From: JAGOBP01 sp964550855
GTDB taxonomy: Bacteria > Chloroflexota > Anaerolineae > Fen-1058
Reading direction: 5' to 3'
DNA: 64,000 nt
NCBI GenBank assembly: GCA_964550855.1
Contig: CAZKBQ010000019.1
Coordinates: 8,362-72,361 of the forward strand
Part shown: piece after piece, positions 38,101-45,530 of the stretch
Layout: the number at the start of each line of letters is the position of its first letter
Position numbering within the stretch: position 1 is the stretch's first letter
Position numbers and translations under genes: made by a program
The notes under the pieces: generated by a model
Seen by the model: the letters and a program-made list of their open reading frames with translations, nothing else
Database searches by the model: none
What the model was told of the DNA's origin: nothing

Positions 38101-38456
38101 TTGTAGTAGCTGCGCCATTCGGCCAGCGCCTCGGGAGGATAAGCGTCGACGAGGACGTTGTCGCCGGGCTGCAGGCTGCGCTTCAGGAAGGGCAGGGTGG
38201 CCTGCGTAAAGATCGAATTGCCGTAGATGAGGCGGTAATCTCGATCGACAGCCCAGATCCGATCGGGAGTGTTTTCGAGCAGCGCCAGCAGGTTCGAGTG
38301 TTCTGCCACCAGCGTGGCCTGGATCTGAAGTGGGTCGGGGCTGTCACTGCCAGTTGCCGAGGCGGCCGAAGCAGCGACTTCGGCCAGCGCCAGGCGCTGC
38401 CGCAGCTCGGCCAGCTCAGCCAGCAGCTGAGCTTTGGTTTTGCGGGCATCGTTCAT
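35127..38456 (-). CDS. PAS/GAF sensor histidine kinase, 1109 aa
   Basis: It starts with a coiled coil (KTKAQLLAELAELRQRLALAEV). Then follow PAS (about 55-170), GAF (180-330), three further PAS modules (about 345-450, 465-585, 595-700), a second GAF (710-860), a coiled coil, HisKA KFVADVSHELRGPVTSL with His897, and HATPase_c (DNGPGIDPADLPHLFERFYRG, GTGLGLSIVKEIV) of the PhoR-like class. Cytoplasmic. It is transcribed towards the other kinase genes, so it is a separate unit. A TAGAAT box on the minus strand at about 38500 could be its -10. Confidence 0.92.
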   Translation of the reverse strand: MNDARKTKAQLLAELAELRQRLALAEVAASAASATGSDSPDPLQIQATLVAEHSNLLALLENTPDRIWAVDRDYRLIYGNSIFTQATLPFLKRSLQPGDNVLVDAYPPEALAEWRSYYNRALNGEAFSIELPTRFAPVVRWMEYLFQPIRLPDGQITGVTVLGHDVTGRQQHERLRRLIENITALFFATPTSSDLFPAIARLISRHLAMPTVAIELYDEALDEMTIIGSNEADAARLQLRSIPASRTISGTVAHTRQPVIETQAGARADYIDTVLRTLNIETFVCVPILAGRSVLGTLSAADPVSRADAAELLEPLQAIARHLALIIEHQRGEERLRASERRFRTLIEYLPVAAAFRDGDDMTMNLACEQLLGYARRELPTVDRWLDALFGARSDEVRRAYEADRAAGFPAPREVEVMTRSGQRRPIEWSGCMVGRFEIWVLTDLSRRRQAEEALRQSEERYRWISETVSDMAYAVQFTPDGALQPQWITPAVAQFAGVTEAELLGPEGWRTFTHPDDWPIVQYQIDELRANRACTVQYRLVDRAGNIHWVIDRARPVWDAAQGRVTVFYGAVQDITDQHAAENRYRLLFQEMLDGFALHEIICDSAGRPIDYRFLEVNRAFEQLTGLRAADIVGRTVLTVMPDTESYWIQTYGQVALTGQPVVMANYSQALNKHFLVTAFCPQPGQFAVIFADVTEQQRHTRQLEAIAAISAALRAAHTRDEMLPIIVDQTQALLQADGVVIDLQDPVSGEVTAAAARGAWTGWLGRRLQPASSLTHHVIASQQPYRNEDVTRDPRIIHPELYGEATSVGCAPLVVEQYTVGALWIGRASGRAVTSADLQLLIAIAEIAATALARAVVLETLEQRVLDRTHELAAAIARLSDLDRLKSKFVADVSHELRGPVTSLNLYVDLMETGKPEKRDHYFQALKMQTARLHSLVNDILDLSRLEQAGPAQIEPFDLNTLVEGAMLAHQPRAEAAGQSLHFEGAPDLPPVWGDARAMSQAIVNLLINAMNYSPSGVIVLRTFTDGRRLGFDVSDNGPGIDPADLPHLFERFYRGKNAAQSRLPGTGLGLSIVKEIVDAHGGQVEASSRPGDGTTFRVWLPLSTPA

Positions 38457-38898
38457 GCGGCATCCCAGAGTGCAGAAAGAGATGAGTCATTCTAACATAG
38501 AAGAATAAAGAAGATGAGACGGTAACGACGCGACAGCGCGAGAGCGCGCGATTGTTTTGCCGACCGACTTCTCCGGCGAATGAATTCGCGTCTGGCGGGC
38601 GTGCCGCTGACCGTCGGCGCAGGCCGACGGTCAGCCCGCGGCTCCACAGGCGCGATTTCAATCGCCTGCACGTAGCCGCCGCAAAACTTCAGCGCGCACT
38701 TTGACGCGCACTTACATTGTGATGTCGATTGACATCTGTCAGTGCATTGACTTCTAACCCTTATCAGGCTTACACTGAAACCGTCGATCCGGCCAGATCG
38801 ACCTGTGCCTCGCTGTATCAAAGTCTGTGTCATGACGGGCAGGAATTTGCCGCTGCGCGTCGGCAGACCCTACCAAATTCAAAAGGGAGGAAGGAAGC
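38457..38898. other. Regulatory intergenic region before the giant secreted protein
   Basis: 442 bases without a gene. Contents: a perfect 13-bp hairpin with 4-base loop (38606-38635), a second small hairpin (38647-38668), then a promoter TTGACT (38747-38752)-N18-TACACT (38771-38776), leaving an untranslated leader of about 115 bases. The first hairpin has no T tract on either side, so it is more likely a leader or operator element than a terminator. Confidence 0.6.
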
Positions 38899-41800
38899 AT
38901 GTCTCAGTCACGGACGTGGCGCTTTGGCGTCGCCAGTGCCCTCGCCGTCGCGGCAGTGTGCATGGTGGTCGTCATCACTGTCTTTGCCGCTAACACGATC
39001 GTCTGGCAGCCAGCCTCGACCGGCCTGCCCACCACCGGCCTCATCCGCGATGTCGCGTATGGCGACTTCAACAACGACGGCCAACTCGATTTGATCAGCG
39101 CCGGCACCAACGGCATCGTCGTGTACAAGGGCGACGGCGCGGGCAACTGGAACGGCACCGGCTTTAGCACGGGGCTGCCGGTGGCGGGTCAGTACGGACA
39201 CGTCATCGTCGGCGATTTCAACAACGACGGCAAGCTGGACATCGCCGCCAGCCAGAGCAGCCCCGGCGCAGTGGGCGCGTGGACGGGCAACGGCGCGGGC
39301 ACGTGGACGGCGTGGGCGGGCCTGCCCAGCGGCACGTATGAAGGGCTGGCCTTCGCCGACGTCAATCACGACAGCTGGCAAGACCTCATCGTGGCGGGCG
39401 GCGCGCCCGTTTACCCCGGTATCCTCGTTTTCCAAAATGCCTTTTCGTCTTTCAGCCAGACCACCTCGATCACAACCACCGGCACATACTACGATCTGGC
39501 CGTGGGCTATGTGGACGGCGACACCTGGCTCGACGTGGCGGCTGCCGCGCAGGCCGCGACAGGCGGCGTGAGATTCTGGCGCGGCAACTTCGGCACGTGG
39601 CTCTACAGCAACAGCGGTTTGACCACCACCAACACGTTCCGCGGGGTTGTCTTCGACGATGTCGATCTGGACGGCAAACCGGAACTGGTGGCCAGCCGCT
39701 TCGGCTTTCCCAGTGCCACGGGCGGCGGGGCGTTTATCTACAAATATGATTCGCTCGCCAACAGCTGGAGTCTTGCGCCCAATCAAATTCCAGTGGCCAA
39801 CAGTTATTACAAGTTGAAGCTCAACGATCTGAATAACGACGGCTGGCTCGATCTGATCGCGGGCGGCGGCTCCACGACCGGCTCGCCCGGCCTCTACACC
39901 TATCTGGGATCGGCCACCGGTTTCATCAGCGTGACTTCGCCGTCGTACACCGGCAGCGCCGATCGGCTGGACGTGGGCGATCTCGATCACAACGGCCTGC
40001 CGGACATCGCCGCGGCCGATAATGCCGGCGGCGGCGTGCGGGCCTGGGCGGACGTGGGGGTGCGTGATCCGATCGGGGCGTGGCAGCCCATCGCTTCGCC
40101 GCAGATCACCGGCGTGATGAACGCCCTCGGCTACGGTGATTTCAATCGAGACGGCGATCTGGACGTGGTCATGTCGCGCGACATCGGCGCGGGACTCGTC
40201 GCTTACGTCGGCGACGGCGGCAATAGCTGGGCGTCGTGCAACATCACCATGACGCCGGGTGCGCAGACGGGCACCTGGGCCGACGTGGCCGTTGGGCCGT
40301 GGGGCAACATCGGGAGCATTGAGCCCGACGTGATCGCGGCCAGCGGCAGCGGCGGCGGCATCCGTTACTTCGGCCATTCGGGCGGATGTGGCTACTGGTA
40401 CGACTTCTCGCTCGTGAATACCGGTTCGTATCGCGGCCTGTCTGTGGCGGATATGAATCACGATTTCTTCTACGACATCGTCGCCGCGCCATCGGACGGC
40501 ACGGGCGGCCTGAGGCTGTGGGAGGGCGCCAATCACACGCTCATGCCCAACCCGACGTCAGTTGGCAATTACTACGACACTGCGTTAGGCGACTTCAATC
40601 ACGATGGCAAGTTGGACATCGTGGCGGCGGGCGATACGAACGGCCTGCAAGTCTTTATGCAGGTCAGCCTCCGATCGTTCCAGCAGGTCACCGTGACCAG
40701 CGCCATTCAATATTACGCGGTAGCGGTCGGCGACTTCAATCAGGACGGCAACCTCGACATCGTAGCCGCGGCCAACGGCTCCAGCAATGGTGTGGATGTT
40801 TACACAGGCGACGGCGCGGGTAACTTCGCGTTGTGGTCCAGCCCCGACACAACCAATCAATTCTTCGATGTCGCCGTGGGCGACGTGAATCACGACGGCT
40901 GGCCGGACATTTTGGCAGGCGGCGAGAACATCGGGCCGCAGGTGTGGCTGGGCGACGGCGCGGGCAATTGGACGCCGTCCAACACCAACCTGCCCACGAC
41001 CGGCTCGTACTTCCGATCGCAGTTCGCGCACGTCGATCACGATGGCAACCTCGATATTCTGGGGACTACACCGGGCGGCGGCCTGAAGGTCTGGACGGCG
41101 GCCGAGGCCGCACCGCCCACGATCAGCAACTTCCAGCCCACCGGCTGGATCACCACCACGCAGACGCCCACCATCACGGCCAATGTGCTGGACACGGGCA
41201 GCGGCATTAGCACCACCAGCGGTCTGTACCGGTTCTCGACCAACGGCGGCGTCTCGTGGAGCGGCTACTTCCCGGCGTCCATCAGCGGCAGCAATGGCTC
41301 CACCTCCACCCAGGTGATGACGGCCCTGGCGGTGGCGTTCAACCAGGATTCGGGTACGCAAAATCGCGTCGAGTTCCGCGCCAACGACATGGTGGGCAAC
41401 CTCGGCACGGCGCAGGCCAACATCCAGATCGACACCACGCCGCCCAACATCCCCACGACGCTGACCAGCAGCAGCCACACGGTCTCGGTGTGGAGCAACG
41501 ACAACACCATCGACATCAGCTGGAGCGGGGCCAGCGACGCCACCAGCGGCGTGTACGCGTACTCCGTTTCGTTTGATCAAAACCCGACCGGTCTGCCGGA
41601 TACGACGGTGGACACCTTCGTTACCAACTTCACCAGCCCAGCGTTGGCCGATGGCAACAACTGGTATGCCCACGTGCGCGTGCGCGATGTGGCCGGCAAC
41701 TGGTCGCCGGCGGCGCGTAACCTGGGGCCGTTCTTCATCGACACCACGCCGCCGTCGAACCCAACCAGCGTCAGCAGTTCCAGCCACACGTTGGGGGTGT

Positions 41801-44394
41801 GGTCCAGCGATCCATCCATCACGATGATCTGGTCGGGCGCCAGTGATGCCGGCAGCGGGGTCAGCGGCTACTCGTTCGTATTCGATACGTCGGCTGCTAC
41901 TTTGCCTGACACAGTAGTCGATACCTTCGGCACGACCACGACCAGCGCTTCGCTGCCCAGCGGCGCCAACAAGTACTTCCACATTCGCACACGCGATGCG
42001 GCCGGCAACTGGAGCGCGGCCGCCGTCCATCGCGGCGCGTACTGGATCGACTTGATCGCGCCGTCTTCGTCGGTGTATGCGCCCACGTCGGCCAGCAGCA
42101 ACTCGTTCACCGTGTTCTGGTCGGGCAGCGACGCGCATTCAGGCATCGCGTCGTACGATGTGCAGTATCGTGACAAGACGACCAACGGGGCGTGGACGAC
42201 GTGGAAGAGCTTCACCACGCAGACATCCAGCACGTTCTTTGCCACGGGCGGCCACATCTACGAATTCCGCTCGCGCGCGCGGGACAACGTGGGCAACCTG
42301 GAAGCGTATCCGGCCGCAGCCGACCTGACCACGGAAGTGCGCACCATCGACTTGTTGGTGCGCAACCCCGGCGTGGAAGTCAATCAGGCCGTGCAAGACC
42401 TGAATAACAGCGTCACGCTCATTGCGAAGAAGCGCACCTTTGTGCGCTGCTACGTGCAGAGCAACGCCGGCACCATTACCAACGTCAACGCGCGGCTGCG
42501 CGTGTATCGCGGCGCGACGTTATGGGGCACGCTGTCGCCGTCCAACCCCGGCGCGCAGATCAACATCCGCACCAGCCCCGATCGCAGCCAGCTCAACGAC
42601 GCCTTCTACTTCGACGTGCCGACGGCCTGGCTGACGGCCGGCAGCGTGCGCTTCGAATGCGAAGTGAACCTGCCCAAGAAATACGCGGAAAGCGATTACG
42701 GCAACAACGTCCGCTCCACGGCGAGCCTGAACTTCGTCAACTCGCCCGCCATGGACATCTGGCTGATCGACGTGCCGTACAGATATGGCGGCATCACACG
42801 GCACGTGCGCAGCGTCGATCGCACCCGTCTGAGCAAGTGGCTCAAGACTGCCTATCCCATCAACACGTTGAACGTTACCTATGCCTATCTGGATCCACCG
42901 TATGGCAGTCTGCCGTCCGAGAATACGGTCGACCTTGACCTGCTGTGGAACCGGACCCTGGCCCTGCTCGGCGGCAACACCGGCTGGTATGAACGATGGT
43001 ATGGACAGGTGCTGCAGGTGGACAGCAATACCTTCATGCGCGGGCTGTCGTTTGGCATTCCGGCCATGGTGGCGGCCGGCCCCACGGGCGATACGGGCGG
43101 CTGGGATCCAGACGGCAACTTCGGCGACTGGTACGGCGGTCACGAAAACGGCCACTCGTATGGCCGCGCACACGTCAGAGGCGCGCCATACGCCGGCTCA
43201 GGCGGCTGTGGTGACGAAGCGGGGCCGGATGGATCGTACCCCTACGCGCAGGGTCGCATGAGCCCCGGCACCAGCATGTGGGCGGGCAACACGCTGTACG
43301 GCTTTGACTGGAGCCTGAACACGCCTTACATTGTGCCGCCCACCTGGTATGACATGATGACGTACTGCCCCGGCCAATGGATTAGCGACTACACCTATAA
43401 AGCCCTCTACAACCAGATGGTGGCCGAAAAAGGCACGCTACGGGCGCTGGGGCCGCAGGGCGTCGAACGGCTGATCGTGCTTGGCCAGATCGTGACGGCG
43501 ACGAATACGATAACGCTGAGCACGTTCTATCGGCTGCCGAATGCTGACGATCTGTTCGATCGTGATGTCAACGGGACATACCACATCAAACTGCTGGGCG
43601 CCGGTAACAACGTGCTTGCCGATTACAACTTCTCGCCGCGCGGCGTCCCTGAGATCGACAATCCGGTTCAGAGCATGACCGAGATGGTCCCATGGATCTC
43701 CGGCACGCAGCAGATCGTTATCGCCAACGAGACGCAGGCGTTGATCACGCGCACGGTCAGCACGCACGTCCCGACCGTGACGCTGCAAGCCCCGACAGGC
43801 GGCGTGACGGTCACGGGCAGCACGCTGATCGCCAGCTGGGTCGCGTCTGACGAGGACAATGATCCGTTGACGTTCACGCTGGATTACAGCACCGACGGCG
43901 GCGCGACATGGAAACCGTTGTCGGGCCAGATCACTTCGACGACGGTGACGCTGGACGCCGATCTGCTGGCCGGCACAACACAGGGCAAATTCCGGGTGTG
44001 GGTCAGCGACGGCGTGAACACGGCTTTCAATGAGACCAACGGCGTGTTCACCGTGCCCAACAAAGCGCCGCAGATCAACTCGGTGCTGCCAGTGAGCGGT
44101 ACGACTTACGTGCTCAGCCAGACGATTTCATTCGAGGCGGAGGCGTACGACATCGAAGACGGCATGCTGCCCGACGACCACATCACGTGGGAGTCAGACA
44201 TCGACGGCGTGCTGGGCACGGGCGCGCTGCTGCAGATCGACACGCTGAGCCTGGGCACGCACACCATCACGCTCAGCGTGCGCGATAATCAAAACACGGT
44301 CACGACTCAAACGCTGATGGTGACCGTCGGACCTGAAGAGGAGGCAGGCAACACGCTGCCTGACCTCTACCTGCCGATTACACTGCGCCAGTAA
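38899..44394 (+). CDS. Giant secreted FG-GAP / Ig-like protein with a metzincin-type protease motif
   Basis: 1831 residues. Signal peptide (1-32). About 14 FG-GAP/VCBS blades (35-735; loops such as DFNNDGQLD, DVNHDGWPD), probably two seven-bladed Ca-binding propellers; one blade (VGPWGNIGSIEPD) has lost its loop. Three close Ig/Fn3-like repeats (TTPP...SSSHT...WSGASDA...DTFVT...RDVAGNWS) and a fourth diverged copy follow to about 1145, then a CARDB-like sandwich. Residues 1415-1425 read HENGHSYGRAH, a perfect HExxHxxGxxH zinc site, with a Met-turn-like DMMTYC 61 residues later. Ig-like domains follow, ending in LPDLYLPITLRQ. RBS GGAGGAAGGA. Exported protease or adhesin; substrate unknown. Confidence 0.88.
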   Translation: MSQSRTWRFGVASALAVAAVCMVVVITVFAANTIVWQPASTGLPTTGLIRDVAYGDFNNDGQLDLISAGTNGIVVYKGDGAGNWNGTGFSTGLPVAGQYGHVIVGDFNNDGKLDIAASQSSPGAVGAWTGNGAGTWTAWAGLPSGTYEGLAFADVNHDSWQDLIVAGGAPVYPGILVFQNAFSSFSQTTSITTTGTYYDLAVGYVDGDTWLDVAAAAQAATGGVRFWRGNFGTWLYSNSGLTTTNTFRGVVFDDVDLDGKPELVASRFGFPSATGGGAFIYKYDSLANSWSLAPNQIPVANSYYKLKLNDLNNDGWLDLIAGGGSTTGSPGLYTYLGSATGFISVTSPSYTGSADRLDVGDLDHNGLPDIAAADNAGGGVRAWADVGVRDPIGAWQPIASPQITGVMNALGYGDFNRDGDLDVVMSRDIGAGLVAYVGDGGNSWASCNITMTPGAQTGTWADVAVGPWGNIGSIEPDVIAASGSGGGIRYFGHSGGCGYWYDFSLVNTGSYRGLSVADMNHDFFYDIVAAPSDGTGGLRLWEGANHTLMPNPTSVGNYYDTALGDFNHDGKLDIVAAGDTNGLQVFMQVSLRSFQQVTVTSAIQYYAVAVGDFNQDGNLDIVAAANGSSNGVDVYTGDGAGNFALWSSPDTTNQFFDVAVGDVNHDGWPDILAGGENIGPQVWLGDGAGNWTPSNTNLPTTGSYFRSQFAHVDHDGNLDILGTTPGGGLKVWTAAEAAPPTISNFQPTGWITTTQTPTITANVLDTGSGISTTSGLYRFSTNGGVSWSGYFPASISGSNGSTSTQVMTALAVAFNQDSGTQNRVEFRANDMVGNLGTAQANIQIDTTPPNIPTTLTSSSHTVSVWSNDNTIDISWSGASDATSGVYAYSVSFDQNPTGLPDTTVDTFVTNFTSPALADGNNWYAHVRVRDVAGNWSPAARNLGPFFIDTTPPSNPTSVSSSSHTLGVWSSDPSITMIWSGASDAGSGVSGYSFVFDTSAATLPDTVVDTFGTTTTSASLPSGANKYFHIRTRDAAGNWSAAAVHRGAYWIDLIAPSSSVYAPTSASSNSFTVFWSGSDAHSGIASYDVQYRDKTTNGAWTTWKSFTTQTSSTFFATGGHIYEFRSRARDNVGNLEAYPAAADLTTEVRTIDLLVRNPGVEVNQAVQDLNNSVTLIAKKRTFVRCYVQSNAGTITNVNARLRVYRGATLWGTLSPSNPGAQINIRTSPDRSQLNDAFYFDVPTAWLTAGSVRFECEVNLPKKYAESDYGNNVRSTASLNFVNSPAMDIWLIDVPYRYGGITRHVRSVDRTRLSKWLKTAYPINTLNVTYAYLDPPYGSLPSENTVDLDLLWNRTLALLGGNTGWYERWYGQVLQVDSNTFMRGLSFGIPAMVAAGPTGDTGGWDPDGNFGDWYGGHENGHSYGRAHVRGAPYAGSGGCGDEAGPDGSYPYAQGRMSPGTSMWAGNTLYGFDWSLNTPYIVPPTWYDMMTYCPGQWISDYTYKALYNQMVAEKGTLRALGPQGVERLIVLGQIVTATNTITLSTFYRLPNADDLFDRDVNGTYHIKLLGAGNNVLADYNFSPRGVPEIDNPVQSMTEMVPWISGTQQIVIANETQALITRTVSTHVPTVTLQAPTGGVTVTGSTLIASWVASDEDNDPLTFTLDYSTDGGATWKPLSGQITSTTVTLDADLLAGTTQGKFRVWVSDGVNTAFNETNGVFTVPNKAPQINSVLPVSGTTYVLSQTISFEAEAYDIEDGMLPDDHITWESDIDGVLGTGALLQIDTLSLGTHTITLSVRDNQNTVTTQTLMVTVGPEEEAGNTLPDLYLPITLRQ

Positions 44395-44417
44395 TCCCGC
44401 CGCCCGATCGGCCTGTG

Positions 44418-44455
44418 CCGCCCCGGCAGATCACCTGGTCTGCCGGGGCGGTTTT
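44418..44455 (+). terminator. Rho-independent terminator after the giant secreted protein gene
   Basis: 13-bp perfect stem (44418-44430 with 44439-44451), eight-base loop, then TTTT. Confidence 0.85.
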
Positions 44456-44517
44456 GCGGCAATGAACTTGAAATGGTTCTGCAAGCGAATTGAAAACCAA
44501 AATTCGCCGATTCTGGC

Positions 44518-44603
44518 TATACTACAGGCAATCAAGTTCACTCATTTTGCCCTTCTGATCCACCCGCGCCGGCGCTTATCGGATCCAGAAGGGCGATTTT
44601 TTG
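44518..44603 (+). ncRNA. Candidate short RNA: -10 box followed by a strong terminator hairpin
   Basis: TATACT at 44518-44523 is followed 25 bases later by a hairpin (44549-44561 with 44581-44594, one bulge, inner GC-rich loop) and a T6 run. A transcript of about 70 bases would start near 44530 and stop near 44603, with no open frame. It could be a small RNA or an attenuated leader for the 44712 gene, which has its own TACAAT box at 44633-44638. Confidence 0.4.
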
Positions 44604-44608
44604 CCTCG

Positions 44609-44638
44609 CGGCGGGCCCCGCCGTTTTTGGTGTACAAT
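44609..44638 (+). promoter_or_regulatory. Small hairpin plus -10 box before the coiled-coil gene
   Basis: A short GC-rich hairpin with T5 (about 44610-44628) directly precedes TACAAT (44633-44638), about 74 bases before ATG 44712. Confidence 0.4.
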
Positions 44639-44711
44639 TGCCCCGATTGGTTTTGCTTCGCTTTGGCGCCGGCAGGCGCGCGGCCTATTTGATGTGACAT
44701 GGAGGAACTTC

Positions 44712-45050
44712 ATGGATACCACGGCGGACATCATTGCGCACATTGACCAGACCATCGCCCGGCTGACCGCCCAGCGAAACGACCTCGAGCGGGAGATGCT
44801 GGCCGACGCCGAGCTGGCTCTGGCCGACTGGCTGATCGTGGAGGCGTGCAAGGACTACGACACCATCGACCTGGACCCGGACATGACGGGCAAGACCCGG
44901 CGCAAGCAGTTCAAGGCTCTGCGCGAACAGAAACGCAACCTGGAGAAAATCATCGTGGCGCTGCAAGATCTGCGGGCGCAGGCGCAGGGTGAGAGCGGCG
45001 ACAAACTGCGCAAGAAATTTGAATCGGAAGCGGAGAAGTATCGGCAGTAA
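44712..45050 (+). CDS. Coiled-coil hypothetical protein, 112 aa
   Basis: A mostly helical, highly charged protein: two predicted coiled-coil helices (DIIAHIDQTIARLTAQRNDLEREML and KQFKALREQKRNLEKIIVALQDLRAQ) joined by CKDYDTIDLDPDMTGKTRRK, and a lysine-rich end. No family recognised; no signal peptide. ATG 44712 has GGAGG at good spacing. It stands alone between its own leader and the T-box, so its link to the trp cluster is only positional. Confidence 0.8.
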   Translation: MDTTADIIAHIDQTIARLTAQRNDLEREMLADAELALADWLIVEACKDYDTIDLDPDMTGKTRRKQFKALREQKRNLEKIIVALQDLRAQAQGESGDKLRKKFESEAEKYRQ

Positions 45051-45115
45051 ACCAGCCGGCCCGATTTGTGTACTTGGCCCAATCCGCCGCGCCGGTGGGG
45101 CGTGCAAGTTGCCCC

Positions 45116-45145
45116 TTGACACATTTTTGCCGCATATGGTAGTAT
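45116..45145 (+). promoter_or_regulatory. Promoter of the trpS-trp operon
   Basis: TTGACA (45116-45121), 18-base spacer, TAGTAT (45140-45145), directly upstream of the T-box leader. Confidence 0.7.
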
Positions 45146-45149
45146 AGCG

Positions 45150-45490
45150 CCATAAAGACGCTGACGGGGAAAAGTACGCTTCACCCGCGGCTGGTCAGAG
45201 AGTCGGACGGAAGGTGCTGCGAGTCCGATCCAGTTGCCGAAGCGGAATGGTCCTCCGAGTCGTGCGGGCAAAACCGATCGGGAGTAGCCCAAGCCGGAAT
45301 CGCCACCGTTATCAGGGCAGAGAGCATCGTCGTCAGACCGTGCTTGCAAAGTGAGGCTGGCTCAGAAACCTGTCGCTATCACCGACAGGTTTTCTTTTTG
45401 CAGCGGCCTAAAGTGGGTGGCACCACGGGCAGCAGGAGCGCTCGTCCCAGACATCGCAGCAATGCGAGTCGGGACGAGCGCTTTTTTGAT
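45150..45490 (+). promoter_or_regulatory. T-box riboswitch, tryptophan specifier
   Basis: The leader carries the main T-box landmarks. Stem I includes the AGAGAGTCGGAC/GTCCGA helix and the GGTGCTGCGA loop. The specifier loop GCGGAATGGTCC presents TGG, the Trp codon, at 45248-45250. The 14-base T-box GGGTGGCACCACGG lies at about 45415-45428, with the tRNA-end-binding TGGC at 45418-45421; the final C suits the G73 discriminator of bacterial tRNA-Trp. A terminator stem (45437-45448 with 45471-45482) and T run follow. A second hairpin at 45366-45395 is probably stem III. Uncharged tRNA-Trp should allow readthrough into trpS. Confidence 0.92.
45437..45487 (+). terminator. T-box regulated terminator
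   Basis: 12-bp perfect stem around a 22-base loop, followed by six T. Its 5' side lies immediately after the T-box sequence, with which the antiterminator competes. Confidence 0.88.
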
Positions 45491-45530
45491 CTCGCGCAAA
45501 GACGCAAAGTCATTATCCTGGAGGCAAGTC

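Noticed and set aside
35182..38495. Long plus-strand open frames opposite the 1109-residue kinase and other high-GC genes
   Set aside because: They are antisense frames kept open by codon bias; no domains, RBS or sensible composition.
45366..45400. Hairpin with T-rich tail as an independent terminator
   Set aside because: Its position between stem I and the T-box fits stem III, and the tail is interrupted; left as part of the T-box, though a second terminator is possible.
45351..45530. Longer TrpS N-terminus reading through the T-box
   Set aside because: The extension would translate the T-box and its terminator; ATG 45531 has GGAGG and begins just before the conserved protein.
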